Positions 25,003 through 38,193 of a stretch of 60,000 nt of DNA are shown here, in pieces; positions within the stretch are counted from its first letter, which is position 1, and each line of letters starts with the position of its first letter. The stretch comes from Antedon mediterranea (taxonomy: Eukaryota > Echinodermata > Crinoidea > Comatulida > Antedonidae). The notes below the pieces were generated by a model. It did no database searches. It saw only the letters and a list, made by a program, of their open reading frames with translations, and had not been told where the DNA came from. Location of the stretch: positions 31,362,001 through 31,422,000 of the forward strand of contig NC_092674.1 in assembly GCF_964355755.1 (NCBI RefSeq), in the 5' to 3' direction. The position numbers were made by a program, and so were the translations under genes.

Positions 25003-27231
25003 TTAAGGTCTAAATGTTTTAAAAAAATGGATGTTAAATTGTTCGAAAAAATTACGACGTATTAGAAAAAATTGTAAAAATGTAATAAATGTAAAATTTT
25101 GTGCGTGCGTTAAGGTCTAAATGATTTTTAAAAACATTGATGTGTAGGCCTAATGTCCGGAAAAACGACGTAGGCCTATTACAAAAAATTATATAATTAG
25201 GCTTTACTGCATATATTTTTGTACGATAATAATTACGGCGGTTTGTAAAACTTTATGCTTGCATATGAATGAAGACACTATTTATCGTCGGTGTACATTT
25301 TCTATTTATCATTTCCCGATTTTCTTGGATTCTAACCAGCATTTTGTCTAAGTTTATAACTGGTTTATTTCAATCAGAACATCGTCTTTTTAGATAGCGA
25401 ACACATACATATTGTATTTTAGACATTATGACTAATGGCCTATGTCTATTGTTGCTAAATTTAAGTTTGGAAAGTATTACAACATCTGACTTTGAAATAG
25501 ATTTTAAGTACACTCTAGATTTTAAGTACAGCATTAATATTTTGTATATATTTTTCGTTTATTGTTTTAAATCAATATTGTAATATTTACAAGATATTTT
25601 CATTTTCATCCAAATCGTTTATTGACCTATCCATTTTTACATTACTTTATCCAAATACACACGTACTACTTAAGTCGCTACTTAAAGATTTCTGAGACTA
25701 ATATGCCCTACAGAAAAACATTCGATACGCTAGCTAATGTCTCCAGGTATCAATTCTTTATACATGCCCTTAATAGTATCTGTGCCAATAATAATCTATG
25801 ATTGTATTTCTATCGTCCATAAACTATTCTTCTTGCATAAAATACCGCACAATTGTATTGTAATTTATTCCTAAGACCTTTCAATATTCTATCTATACAT
25901 AATTTGCCGTAGGCCTATTTTGAAGCGAGCAATGACGATTCTATTACGGCTAGTTTGTTTATTAATCTACTTGAAGAGAAAAGCCTTTACTAAGTGAATA
26001 TTAAATCAACGACCGAAAGCGATTAAGAACTTCACAAAGAAATATCATTACGTTGTGTTTTTGTCATTTTGTTTGTTTCAAGTTTCAACAACATTGTAAC
26101 GGTTACTTTATTTTGTATGAAAGATCTGAACAAAATCTTACCAACTTTGTTTTTCTTAGTTAAATGTTCAAGTTAACTATTTTAGAATTGTTATTTATTG
26201 TAAATATTTTCATTTGATAAACTGGCAAAGAACATCAATGCGCCCTCTAGAAAAACATTTTCAATATTTTTCCCATCAATCTATTTAGATTATAAATTCA
26301 TTTCTTTTATTTCAAGCAAACTTTTGAATAAGTTGATTTTACTGCCTAAATACGAAATGCAACTTTCACTCGAAGATACGAACTGTGTACCTATTTTAAC
26401 TCTTTAATTCAACTTTAAAATTTATCCTATGGCAACCAACAAAATACAAAGAGATTGTTTGTATTTGCATTTCACATTTTTATAACATCAATAATATTTA
26501 AAGATACTCCGTGAAAAAATAATGTGACAACAATAGGCAATTTTAATTTCACATAATAGTCATTCACTTTGATGAAAATTAATTATCTGTCGTAATTAAC
26601 AAAAAGGAAATCAATTGAACTCATAATTTTTATTTTGGTGGAAAAAAGTGAATCCGAAATTGAAAGTTTCATTATATATTGTATATTGTGAAATTGTATA
26701 TATATCAAAAAAATAATTATAACTTAATACTATAAATTGTATATTGTATTTTTAAATTTTAATTTTGATAATAAATAGTATTTGTTTGTATAAACTTTTA
26801 AAATGTTTGTTATAATTGTAATATTTGTCTATTGTTTATTAATAATTATGTAGTTTTCCCTGTACTTGTAGACAAGTAAAAGTATAAGCTTATTTGAATT
26901 TCTATATAATAGAAATAAATAATTGCGAAACTTTTATATGAAAAATAATCATAATAATTTAGTATTTTTTTTATAATCTCCTTTTTTCGTTTTTTCATAT
27001 GCTCCCGTTCATATGTAATTAAGATTGTTTGCTTGCTTTTTTTTTTTTGTGTTCTTCTTTGTTTTATATTTGTAAATAACAGGTTTGCCCTCTTGGATTG
27101 TTGTGATTTTTTTATACCGAATAAATAAATAAAATAAATAAATAACAAATATTTCATGTTGCGGTGGACAATATATATTTAAGTTGCCTCTAACACTACA
27201 ATCTCTCTATCGAAATACTGAATATTTTGTA

Positions 27232-27962
27232 ATCGGATCTGCTTCTTTCCGATGTACTGTGTGTTTTCATCGCACATCATCTTAGTTAATTCATCGGATC
27301 TGCTTCGTTCCGATGTACTGTATGTTAACATCGCACATCATCTTAGTTAATTCATCGGATCTGTTTCGTTCCGATATACTGTGTGTTTACATCGCACATC
27401 ATCTTAGTTAATTCATCGGATCTGCTTCGTTCCGATGTACTGTGTGTTTATATCGCACATCATCTTAGTTAATTCATCGGATCTGCTTCTTTCTGATGTA
27501 CTGAATTTTTATATCGCACATCATCTTAGTTAATTCATCGGATCTGCTTCGTTCCGATGTACTGTGTGTTTATATCGCACATCATCTTAGTTAATTCATC
27601 GGATCTGCTTCTTTCTGATGTACTGAATTTTTATATCGCACATCATCTTAGTTAATTCATCGGATCTGCTTCGTTCCGATGTACTGTGTGTTTATATCGC
27701 ACATCATCTTAGTTAATTCATCGGATCTGCTTCTTTCCAATGTACTGTATGTTTATATCGCACATCATCTTAGTTAATTCATCGGATCTGCTTCGTTCCG
27801 ATGTACTGTGTGTTTATATCGCACATCATCTTAGTTAATTCATCGGATCTGCTTCGTTCCGATGTACTGTGTGTTTATATCGCACATCATCTTAGTTAAT
27901 TCATCGGATCTGCTTCGTTCCGATGTACTGTATGTTAACATCGCATATCATCTTAGCTAATT
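27232..27962. repeat. 61-bp satellite array, 12 copies
   Basis: The unit is ATCGGATCTGCTTCGTTCCG, ATGTACTGTGTGTTTATATC, GCACATCATCTTAGTTAATT and C. Spacing is constant at 61 bp. ATCGGA and TCCGAT within each unit are inverted and 10 bp apart. Two sequence classes alternate in the middle of the array. Confidence 0.97.
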
Positions 27963-29846
27963 CATCAGAACAAATATCAGTCAACACCAGCTTGAGGTCA
28001 GCCACACGTACGAATCAAAAACAGATACATGTACCGTAAGTTGTGTCTGCTTAAATTGCCAACTTAAACAGCTTGTTCTTAAGTCTTCAAGAAGTCTATT
28101 CGTGATCAGGGAGATATCTCTATTCACATATGTCTACCTCAGGCAAGCACGTATAACATAAAACTATGATTTTTATAACACATCTTGAAAAAAAGTTTCT
28201 TCAAAATACAACATACGCAAAAGGTCAGATGAACAAATGAAAAATAGATAAGTTTTGAGTCCTGTCTACACTAATTATCGTGTACTGAAACGTAACCTGC
28301 ACTGAGATACTACCGCTGTTCGTCGGGTTTCAAATAAGGACACTTTCACATATCTGCGCTGTTTTCGAAATTAGTCGATTTGAGACTACAAATATCGGCC
28401 AGTTGTTGAAGTCGTAAATCTATCAAGCTAAATGCCTTTTACTCGCTAATTAACAGTTTTCAAACTGTTAAGAAATTAATACATGTGTGGAGAAGAAACT
28501 ATTGCAATATTACGGCCTTTATTAATATCACCACACACGTCACGTCATGAATTGTGTATGAATGAGAAGTGAAATGTCAACTACGGTATTACACAAATAA
28601 CACTGTATACCGGTAACACTGTATAGTGGATTTGATCGAGCAAGCAGATTGTTTCACCTGATTAATATACTTAAGTTGTGTGATTGTTTTAATTAATCAG
28701 CTTTTTACAATCGAATTGGATCTGCGAAGACCCATGAAGCTGGAATAAGACCACGCCCGCAGACAAAATTGTTTGAACCTGAGGTGAGCCGAGACACATC
28801 CTTGTTTGCGTTCGCGTGTAATACTGTAAGTTGTAATTTCGATGTTACCTGGCCACATCAGAGAAGGTACATTTTTACAATATAACTAATCTATGAGTTG
28901 AGATAACCTTAAAGTAGGTGGTAAAGTAATTTATCTGGAGAGTGTTCTCACTCGCCTATTTACAAACCATTAGCTGTCTTTAATAGCCGGCACGCATACC
29001 GTTAATAAATCACATTATATTCGAATGCTTAATGCATTTTTGTACTATTAATCGTTGAACATGAATAAATTGAATAAAATCGAAATCAATTTAAACGTGA
29101 TATTATTACAATTTTGTAACGGCATTTGTTTTATAGTTACAAAAATATATTTACAATCGCCGGAATTGTTTAGAATAACGGTAAACAACAACATGTATAC
29201 GCGCAATGCATAAACGTTTGTTTATCGGAATTATCAAATCACATATTATCGTGTTATTGTAACAATTCAAGTGAATATAAGTCATATTACTAATTTATTT
29301 AATTCAATTTAAACACGAAGCTGATGACAAGGGGAAGGGGTACATTAAACTCTAGCGATAAATAACTACCCTGGGGATATAGACCAACTGTTATATGAGC
29401 TAGCTGTATTATGGTTACTAGGCAACGTACTAGGAAGGGGTAAATATAACAACACAATCCCCAGGAGACGTCACCCGATATCGTCAAGCAATACATGTTT
29501 GTGTCGTCACTTAATCACAATGCCTCCCCCAATCATTTACAGTTTTTGAGATGAATAGGAAACTAGTAAATTGTAGATGATAAACAGAACGGGTAAATAG
29601 AATCCCACGAGAGAGCACTTTATGTAGTACTGTACATTATTAGTAACCATTCGATGTATTGAACAAGAGGGGAATTGGACTTCTCAATTCTGGTCTGAAT
29701 ATTGAGATTCTCCATGATATAACATATTCACTTGAAACTTTGTAATCACAAGGGAAGAAAGGGGACAACATTTCCATTAAAAAAAGAATGATCACCGCGC
29801 TAAAAGGATCATTTGCTCGATGAGATGCTTATGAGAGGACGACATT
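27963..29846. other. No gene seen; possible regulatory block
   Basis: Non-repetitive DNA after the 61-bp array. The part at 28620-28790 has an unusual density of transcription-factor-like words (see findings). Confidence 0.45.
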
Positions 29847-30541
29847 TAAATTGCTCAAAACAAAATGGTTAGACTCATAAAAGGAGTTGAACCCAGAAGA
29901 CATATAGGTGCTGATCAATTAGACGATTATGGATTGTTAAATGTAAAATATCGAGTAAAGTTCTTGCAAATTAGCCAAGTTCATAAAATATTTATGGGCA
30001 GAAGTGCTTCATACCTAAACGAAAACTTTCGTAGAGTTAATAACTTACATGGTCACTTCACTCGTGGTAGTAAACTCAATTTTGTTGTACCTAAAGTCCA
30101 AGGCATAGAATGTAATACGTTCTATTTTAATGCAATCAGAGAATGGAATAACCTTCCTGACTATATTAAACAAATTTCCAACACATCTAAATTTAAAACT
30201 GAATTGAAACAATATTACAAAATTAAACATAGATAAATTATTATTGTGCCATTATATCAGATGTTTTGCTTATATGCTTATATATTTATGAACCCCGTCT
30301 TATAATGTTTGTTTTGTTAAAATTATAATTACTATCTTTTTAGGGACCACATTGGAATTAAGTTGTTTTACTTTAAACAACTTTATGTGTTTTCCCGTGC
30401 ATCGTCAGACTTCATTAATCCCGCCATTTTTATTTGCTTTTTTGATGTACATGTATATTAATATTTAAGGTGATTTTATATATTATTGATGTATTTTTAA
30501 TGTTATTTATTGAGATGCCAAATAAATGAAAGAAAGAAAGA
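29847..30541 (+). pseudogene. LINE retrotransposon 3' fragment (reverse transcriptase C-terminal region, CR1/L2-like)
   Basis: An open frame to 30236 encodes the C-terminal tail seen after the RT domain of many CR1/L2/Jockey-type LINEs. It shows MVRLIKG near the start, LLNVKYRVKFLQISQVHKIF, a GRSASYLNENF block (compare G.APSYLSE), a TRGSKLNFVVPKV block, and FYFNAIREWNNLPDYIK (compare F...A...WNSLP..I). No catalytic RT motif is included, so the piece is 5'-truncated, the usual result of LINE insertion. The 3' UTR-like remainder ends in AATAAATGAAAGAAAGAAAG, a simple-repeat tail. The frame is undamaged over about 125 codons, suggesting a fairly recent insertion. The family name is uncertain. 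Confidence 0.85.
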
Positions 30542-31189
30542 CAATGAAGCGGATATCAACAATGAAGGAATAGGCAATGAAGAATGGTGGCCATGGATGA
30601 AAAACAAAGTTGGATGACAGAACGAACAACTATTCAAATTCAGCCATAATCAAATACAGTATAATTATTAAATATTTGAATAAAATAATGCTTTCAGTTT
30701 TACATAGTGTGTGATTGAATCATGTCGGCGGACATTGCACTTAGAGGGTGCACTTTACAGCGTATTTCGGTGGTAATCATGACTTTATGTATGCATCAAC
30801 AACCCTAAGCCCTATGGGCTTCCCCTTCAATTTAAGCTTCCTAAGAGATTCCCTCAATGGGTGATTCTAACATGAGAATTTCATAGTTGAATAATTTCTA
30901 GGCCATTCACAATATACTGACAGTACTCATCTAGGAATGGTGTCTACACTCAACTCCTCCAGGCCTTCACAAAATCACATCCGTTAGTTTGTAGAAATGC
31001 ATCACGTGACGTGCTTTATATTGGGAACGTATGTTTCTAGTGAGAGAACATACTTTTCTCACAGTCTGCACTTTATAAATCCTGCATTCAGACACTCAAA
31101 ATACTTGTAGGCCTACAAACTTTAGGCAAGTTACTTCACTCACGCACTTTTATACACTGGTTTTTCATTTAATTTCAAAAGCTGAAACA
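30542..31189. other. No gene seen
   Basis: DNA between the LINE fragment and the short MITE family 2 copy; nothing recognised. Confidence 0.5.
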
Positions 31190-31256
31190 GCTGAGCTCCT
31201 ATAGGACGCAACAGTTGCGCTTACGTCCTTGTTGCGTCCTAGTGGGAACCAAGCTT
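31190..31256. mobile_element. MITE family 2, short copy
   Basis: The right end reads GTTGCGTCCTAGTGGGAACC then AAGCTT, the complement of the family terminal repeat (AAGCTTGGTTCCCAC..GGACGCAAC). The left end (AGGACGCAACAGTTGCGC) is the other arm. Almost all of the interior is missing, leaving near-adjacent arms. Confidence 0.6.
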
Positions 31257-31708
31257 AAAAACCCAAGTTAAAAATAGTAATACAAACATTTCTATTATTT
31301 AAACAAATTTGTGGGATATTATTTATCATTTCTGTCACGTTCGTCTTAGTGTTAAATAGCTGTTATAAACAGACGGTTCATTCGTCTTTCAGCATTCTCA
31401 TTGAAAATCTTTATTAGTTTAAAAAGCATAACAATGTTCATTTTGTCGTTGCCAAAATACTAAGTGACCCTAATCATATGTTTTACCAATAGTGTATTGC
31501 TTACTGAAATAAACTGGTATGGAACGCCAGACCTGCAACCTATAGAGATTCCGTTAAAAAGGACAAGGAACGTTAAGGAACTATCTGACGGAAGATTAAT
31601 TCAATTATTTCAATAAGAACTGCTAAATGAATGTATTGACAATAACAATCGAACAATTGGAGCTATGATACCTAAAAAGTTAACAATAGAATTACATCAA
31701 GAGTAGTA

Positions 31709-31968
31709 GGCTTAATGTACAATGAAGTAATTGGTCAATACACCAAGATTAGACAATGTTATAGTAACGGTCAACAATACCTCTACGTACAATAAAGTGA
31801 TTGGTCAATTTAGCAAGATTAGACAATGTTATAGTAACGGTCAACAATACCTCTACGTACAATAAAGTGATTGGTCAATATACCAAGATTAGACAATGTT
31901 ATAGTAACGGTCAACAATACCTCTACGTACAATAAAGTGATTTGTCAATTTAGCAAGATTGGACAATA
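31709..31968. repeat. 70-bp tandem repeat, about 3.7 copies
   Basis: AGACAATGTTATAGTAACGG followed by TCAACAATACCTCTACGTAC recurs at 31751, 31821 and 31891, with partial units on both sides (GTACAATGAAGTAATTGGTC at the left, ending in GGACAATATCC at the right). Confidence 0.9.
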
Positions 31969-32235
31969 TCCTTTGTATAAAGGAGTAACGGTCAATACAG
32001 GTAGGTGTATACATCACACGATTAACCAGAGTACATTTGTTATTTTGGAAGATTTAAAACAACGGATTACTGTTCCGTAAACCTTTTCCTAATATCCTTA
32101 CTAATCCCTCCCTAATTGCTGTATCAAATTCACTACTATGAAATAAGGATGAACATTCCTTCTTAATTATTAAGTAGAATCAACGACATAGACAATTGAT
32201 TACCTCATTAAAGGGTATTCATATTAATGTCATCT

Positions 32236-32380
32236 TAAGCTGGGTTCCCACATAAGACGCAACGCAATGAATTTGTTCACAACGTGATGGATCATCCAAA
32301 CTGTCGCTTGTAATTGGTCAACTCACTTGCGTTGCGCGTACGTCATTGCACTGCGTCGAAAAGTGGATCGGACCAAACTT
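32236..32380. mobile_element. MITE family 2, copy with decayed right end
   Basis: It starts AAGCTGGGTTCCCACATAAG followed by ACGCAACGCAA, contains GATCATCCAAACTGTCGCTT and ACTCACTTGCGTTGCGC, and ends in a decayed arm near GGACCAAACTTT. Core and ends match the copies at 38.9 and 45.6 kb. Confidence 0.7.
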
Positions 32381-33656
32381 TAAAGTGATTTGGATGTCTC
32401 AGAGTAGATTGAGTTTATTCCAGCGAGCCGCCCCAACAAAAACGACACAGATTTTGGATATCGTTGAAAGTGGAACATGGTCAACGGGTCCGTCACTAGT
32501 TGGCATATAAATATTGTTATGAATGTTTAATTGCGAGCATTTTGGGACGTGATCGCAGTTGAACTCTCGTAACCCTAGCATAGTTATGTCAGGGCTAAGA
32601 AAGCTAACATGATGTGATGACTCCCTTACAATGAAAATATACACACACATACAATTACTAATAATTTTATAGCGTTTGATTTAAATGTTTTGTATTTCTT
32701 TTGTCATATTTAATAGTAATGATTTATACGAATTCTTAATTCTTTCCTTGTTTACCTTTTAGTTGAATAATACTTTAATAAATATTATTGATTAACCTAA
32801 ATATTTTCAGCAGTGATGTGTGTTATATTTGTTTTCGTTTCCCATTAATTTCTATTATTCTACTACAGTGTACAAATTCTGTATCGACAACGTGTTAGCT
32901 TTTTCTGTCAACTGTCATGTGTGCGCATTTTTTCCATCAATGCTTAAGTCAAAGCTTTCTAGAATTGCGTATCAACAAAATAGGCCTATATTTATTGAAT
33001 ATGAACAAAATTAATTAGACATTATAGCCCATGTAACGAAGACTTTTGAATGAAATTAATAACTCATTACATGTTGCATTTTAATCATGACTAATTATTA
33101 ATATTTTAATTGAATAATTTCAGTTTTTGCCAAATGTAACGACTCGCAGGCGCCATAGTATTGATCTCAACGTATTACGATGTCTTACTTCTGTTTTTGG
33201 CAAACGTTGATCTGTTCATCTGATGTTTTAGCTGCTATGACAACAACACTAACATGAATATGAGTTTCAACAGACAATAATTAGAGCAAGACATTTCCCG
33301 CGTTTTTTATTGGATAGATGACCGATTTCGGCATCTTGGTGCAGTTATACGAGAACGTATACCTGTCCCCAAGGCATTCGATTCACCCTTGCTGACGCCG
33401 TCCTAAAGTGGTAGCAAGTACAGGTGATAAATCGTTTACATTGTTGAAAAGAAACGAGTAACTAGTCTATTAAAAAAATGGTGTAACCTTGCTCGATGGT
33501 ATGGTTCAAATCCGGCGTGATTCAAAAAATGCTTTTGTATACGAATTATGTATTGCCATTATTATGTGATCATCTATTAATTGTTAATCATTTTTTACAT
33601 GCAGTCATTTTTGTAGGGTTTATATACACAAGTTATATAATTGTTAAACAGAATAT
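32381..33656. other. No gene seen
   Basis: Non-repetitive DNA. The minus-strand frame at 32399-32650 is unrecognised. The slightly GC-richer part at 33290-33430 carries no clear exon. Confidence 0.5.
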
Positions 33657-34352
33657 ACAGTTGTAAAACGCGATGAATCACAGTGGAAGGAAACAAAGAA
33701 GCTGGGTTCATTATTAGGCGATGCCGAGGACATAAAGAGAAGGAAACAACTCGCAACAGTCGCGCTTAGTAAACAATGTCTGGATACGAAAAGATAAAGT
33801 GAAAGAAGAAACACGCATGAAGCTTTACTATTCGTTTGTCAAACCCATACTGACCTACAACTGTGGAACATGGGGTTTAACCAAAGAGGAGGAAACTAAA
33901 TTAGATACATATCATAGACGCCAATTAAGGAATATAATAAGAGTTCGGTATCAACAAAGGATTTCTAACATACATTTATATAACAGATGCAACGCACGAC
34001 CCTTATCTTTAGAAATCGTCGAAGCACGATGGAAGCTTTTCGGACATATATTGAGAAAAGATGGAATACACCAGCAAATCTGGCCATAAAGTTCTACTTC
34101 ACAAACACAAAACACAGGGTAGGCCTAAATGCACACTTCCAGTTACTTTAAACAATGACATAAAAAAGGTGAACCCCCCCTAGTATGACGAGGCTGGAGA
34201 CAATGAAAGATGTTGACTATTTTAGAAAGTTGGCCAACAAACGAAAGGAATGGAGAAACCTGGTACAAAGAGTAAGCAAGGCAGCCCAGGCGAAGAAATC
34301 AGAAGATTACTCAGCGAAGAGGCACTAAATAATAATAACAATAATAATATAA
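33657..34352 (+). pseudogene. LINE retrotransposon 3' fragment, frameshifted
   Basis: Four reading-frame blocks together spell the post-RT region of a non-LTR retrotransposon. Block one (33665 on) has WKETKKLGSLLGDAEDIKRR. Block two (about 33772-34089) has NNVWIRKDKVKEETRMKLYY, SFVKPILTYNCGTWGLTKEE, then YHRRQLRNIIRVRYQQRIS and RWKLFGHILRKDG. Block three (34112 on) has TQGRPKCTLPVTLNNDIKKV. Block four (34185-34328) has RKLANKRKEWRNLVQRVSKA and ends at a TAA. Frameshifts lie near 33765, between 34089 and 34112, and at the C-run near 34175-34184. An (AAT)n-type tail follows to 34352. The element is dead and 5'-truncated, and looks older than the fragment at 30 kb. Confidence 0.85.
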
Positions 34353-34911
34353 TTGTTATGTGTCCTGATTAATATAAATATAATAATTATAAATTAAAAA
34401 TGTGATTTATTAAAATACGAAGAATCAAATTTAGATAAACATTTTTATAGTGTAGGCCTATAGACTTGCTTTTGTATTTATTTATGCTCCTATCTAAAAA
34501 CAGCGACCAAACGATGTAAGTTGCTGTATTATAATGATGACATTTTAAAAACCGTAAAAAGCGTTTGATATTCTTGCTTTTTCTCCTGAATTGCCCAAGG
34601 CACCATTTGGCGAGGATGATACTAACTAAAAGTGATCCATTCAATACACATATTCTTGTTCTAAATTAACTTATGTAAATATCTGATCGATGCAGCATAC
34701 ATATTAAGTTTTAGCTTCTGAATAAATGATAAAATAATCGTTTCTTCGAAAAAAAAAAAATTATCGACTTCAGTTCTCGAATTATTCATCCGTTAATTAT
34801 ATCTTCCCATACAAAATATAATTTTGTGTTGATTTTAACTATTCATTCTGATTCGCGGTAAACGATATTTTTTGTTTCCATTAAAAAAAAAAATTAAAAC
34901 GATGCTAGGAA

Positions 34912-35056
34912 ACTTCATGTTTTATGTGACAACAAAAAGTGATGTGCCCATATGTACACGAGGATGTTATATCACTACCATATTTGGGTATATCACTACC
35001 ATATTTGGGCACATAACACCTTTTTTGTCAAACTAGTTTGATAGTGTAGTGCTTTA
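34912..35056. mobile_element. MITE family 1, copy 2 (decayed left end)
   Basis: The core words TTATGTGACAACAAAAAGTG, ATGTTATATCACTACCATAT and TTTGGGCACATAACAC match the family. The right end GATAGTGTAGTGCTTTAG is a decayed terminal repeat and the left end is hard to place. Confidence 0.65.
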
Positions 35057-36922
35057 GAGTCATTTTCATTAAATCTTTATGTTTCGAACTATGTAATATT
35101 GTAATGAGTTTCATTAAAATGCGTTTTAAGCGACATTTATCACCATTTATACTGCCAGATGACCGAGAAAATACGTTGGTATTACACTAACATATCTGAT
35201 TTATGTTCGCCTTAATAGAATAAACGGAATCACCAGTAACAATCTCTCGGGGCCTTATGTTTATGTGCAGTGGTCGGGGTTAAGTTAGGCTGGGGTAGAA
35301 ATAAGACCATTTATGTACATATCTACCGCCGAGTAGGCTTCAATGTGCTATCCCTTGGGCAAAATTTCATAAATCTAGGCTTAGCTAAAAGCACAAATAT
35401 AGTGCAGTAAAAGTGCAAGTTTGCAGTCGTAACATTTTTATACAAAGTTATTTCACCCTAAAGTGTCATTACATTAGTTACAGTGCAAGACATTCGAAGT
35501 TTTTGAAAAAGCGTTAGGCGGAGTTTTCGATTTCTCTCTTTAAAATAGGGCCTAATGACATAGGAATGAACAAAGTATCGATTATATTGTTTGAATATGA
35601 ATATGTTTAGCTACTATTAATTCACTTATAATTGTAATACGTTACGTTAATTAGTTACATTTTTTATTAACTTCGGTATAGAATTGTTACGATAAATATA
35701 GTAGGTCTAGGTGAAAAAGTGAGAATGAGTTAACTAGAGACGGGAAAGTCTTTGGTGGTGGGATAGGCCTCCTACGAGGGGCCATTACTGCTAATAGCTA
35801 CCAAAGTACACAGTTCAGTCAGGGTCATAAAGCGTTGGAAAGGTCTGGGAAAAACTGAAATACAGTTTGATAATTTGTGGGTGATTATGGTTATTTACGA
35901 AATTTTAAACATAACCGAACAGCAAAGTTTATAATCCATTTATACTCGTTCCCTAGTGGCCTAACCTATAAAACTAAATATTACCGAACGAGACGTTCTG
36001 AATGCTATGCTTGTGTATTACCTGCCGTAATATTACAATTGCTGGATTTAAACTTTTTGTTTGTAATTTACGAGAGTCCTTGTTAAGTAGATTACAAAAT
36101 AAAAACATTTAAATGTGAATGACCGGCATCACAATTTCGGACAAATTTATTCTCCTCTGGTTTTCAAAGAAAAATATTTTTTTAAAGAGAAATGCAAATT
36201 TAATTTTTTAAGGTTACCCTACATTTTGTTCTATTTTGTTAATTTAATGCCAAAATATCAATAGAACAAAAGTGTAATTCAATGCTGATATTATGATGTC
36301 ACCAGATAACAAAACACTAATTTTATTTTATCTTGGGCTTTGTTTTCAGCAATAGTACAGTGTAGGAGGCCTATATGGATATGAACTATTAAAAACAAAT
36401 TTCAATAGGATATCATAATGCATAAAGTCCATTATTCTATACAGCAGGTTTAGTAAAGGTTGAGTTCAAAAACAATTGTTAGTACATGTGTTAATTCTAG
36501 TTACTTAAATTACGAGAATGCCAAGCTTCAGGCAAAAGTTACTTTCAAAATCGTTAACGGAAGACTTTCAAAAAGTCCCGGATGTCATGACACCTTATAA
36601 CACGCCTTCTAATAACAATACACTTTGTTAACAACAGGCAATATTCTATTTTATAACTAACAAATGATTGATGCGTCTTCCTGAACATTATTCAACGTTT
36701 ACGTAAAAAATAAGGGGATGGCGAATTACGGTCAAGACCTGAAAACCCAATTTACCGCTCGAGTTTAAAAACAGTAATTAGGTTCACAACAATGCCACGG
36801 TAAAATCAATAATAACACCTGTCACGTGATACGAAAATCAATATAAAAAGGTTCTCTACAAAATAACTAAAGGTTATTATATATTTAGGCATACAATAGA
36901 CGAATAAGATAAATAACATGCT
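35057..36922. other. No gene seen
   Basis: AT-rich DNA between two MITE copies; only short chance frames. Confidence 0.5.
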
Positions 36923-37034
36923 AAAATCTATGTGTACACTATCATACTTTATGTGACAAAACATGTGAGGTAGCCATATATAGACATGATGATGTCATAC
37001 CACTACCTTATTTGGATACATCAAAGAGCTTTAG
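36923..37034. mobile_element. MITE family 1, copy 3 (internal deletion)
   Basis: It starts AAATCTATGTGTACACTATC, contains TTATGTGACAAAACATGTGA and AGACATGATGATGTCATACC, and ends AAGAGCTTTAG. It is shorter than the other copies because part of the second half of the core is missing. Confidence 0.65.
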
Positions 37035-38193
37035 AACATGAATAAGGAAACGACCTATGACATGGTTTAAAACATGTCGGAACATAGGTGAAATAGCACG
37101 CCATCTATCTTTTAAAACCTTTTTTTATGTAAAACTACAGTATTATCAAATTATTGATTACGGTTTGTGTTCATTTATTCTTTCAAATCTGTGTTCATCT
37201 TTTACTTATATTATGTTAAATTAACGTACCAAAATAAATCTTGTAGAGAAAGTGTAAATTGATGTTTTTATCACGCCTTCTATCACATTAATGTAAATCA
37301 GGACGAATTTGATGATATGTCTTCATCATCATGAGTTATGAAGTTGTAAGTAATAATATAACGTTATGATTAGACTACACTGTGAGATCACCATTAAGTG
37401 TTTCCATTTAACAAACAGGTGTGTTAGATAAGGTCAATTCAGGTCTTAATTGTGCAGATGATACTACAACAGATGGATAAGGCCTAACTAATTCCACGGC
37501 GATATATAATGTACAACAGCACTTAATTTTCACGTTCGGCTCACTACACGTGTAGGTATTGCTTTATAGTGATCGGTTAACTAACGCTTTCAAGTGGTTG
37601 TTTAAATTCGTTCGTAGAATTTCGTTGAGTTAATTGTAACAACTGATCCATGTAATTATCAGCTTTCATAAGAATATGACGATGAATTAATATTAATTGA
37701 AAGCGATATTAACATTAAAGCAGGGTATAAACATCGGCACAAAAATAGTTATTGAAATGAAACGAATTAGGAATTAGAAAAATAGAAAAATTTGAATTTG
37801 AAGATTTCCGTAAAATAGTTTTGTAAACACATATCGGCCAAAAAGTAATCTTACATAACGTCTATATTATCTTATTATTAACCCTAACGAGTTATTGGCA
37901 ATGACAATTATGGGTTTATGAACAATCTATGTTGTTACTATGTAAAGGTGTTCAATACAATCGGTGGGTTTCAGTAGGCAAATTTACTACTGAATATTTA
38001 GCTGAGTACCTCTGCTTAGATGCGTGTGACATTTTCACTTGTTTTCCGTTCATATTCTAATATTTACAGAAATTGTATTTTTAAATCTATATATTATTTA
38101 ATTGACATTTTCAGTAAAAATCAATAGAACTCCTCTCAAATGCATTTAATATTGCAAAGTAATTAAAAGATCCGAGAAATACAAACGAAATCT

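Larger units (their letters stand above)
21205..27231. other. No gene seen
   Basis: About 6 kb of AT-rich intron with dispersed TAGGCCTA words, one possible retroposon tail, the small 21-bp repeat, and an A/T-simple stretch (26.6-27.15 kb) ending in (AAAT)n near 27125. No coding frame of note. Confidence 0.55.

Noticed and set aside
26846-27157. 103-residue Lys/Tyr-rich minus-strand frame
   Set aside because: Derived from A/T simple sequence and an (AAAT)n tract.
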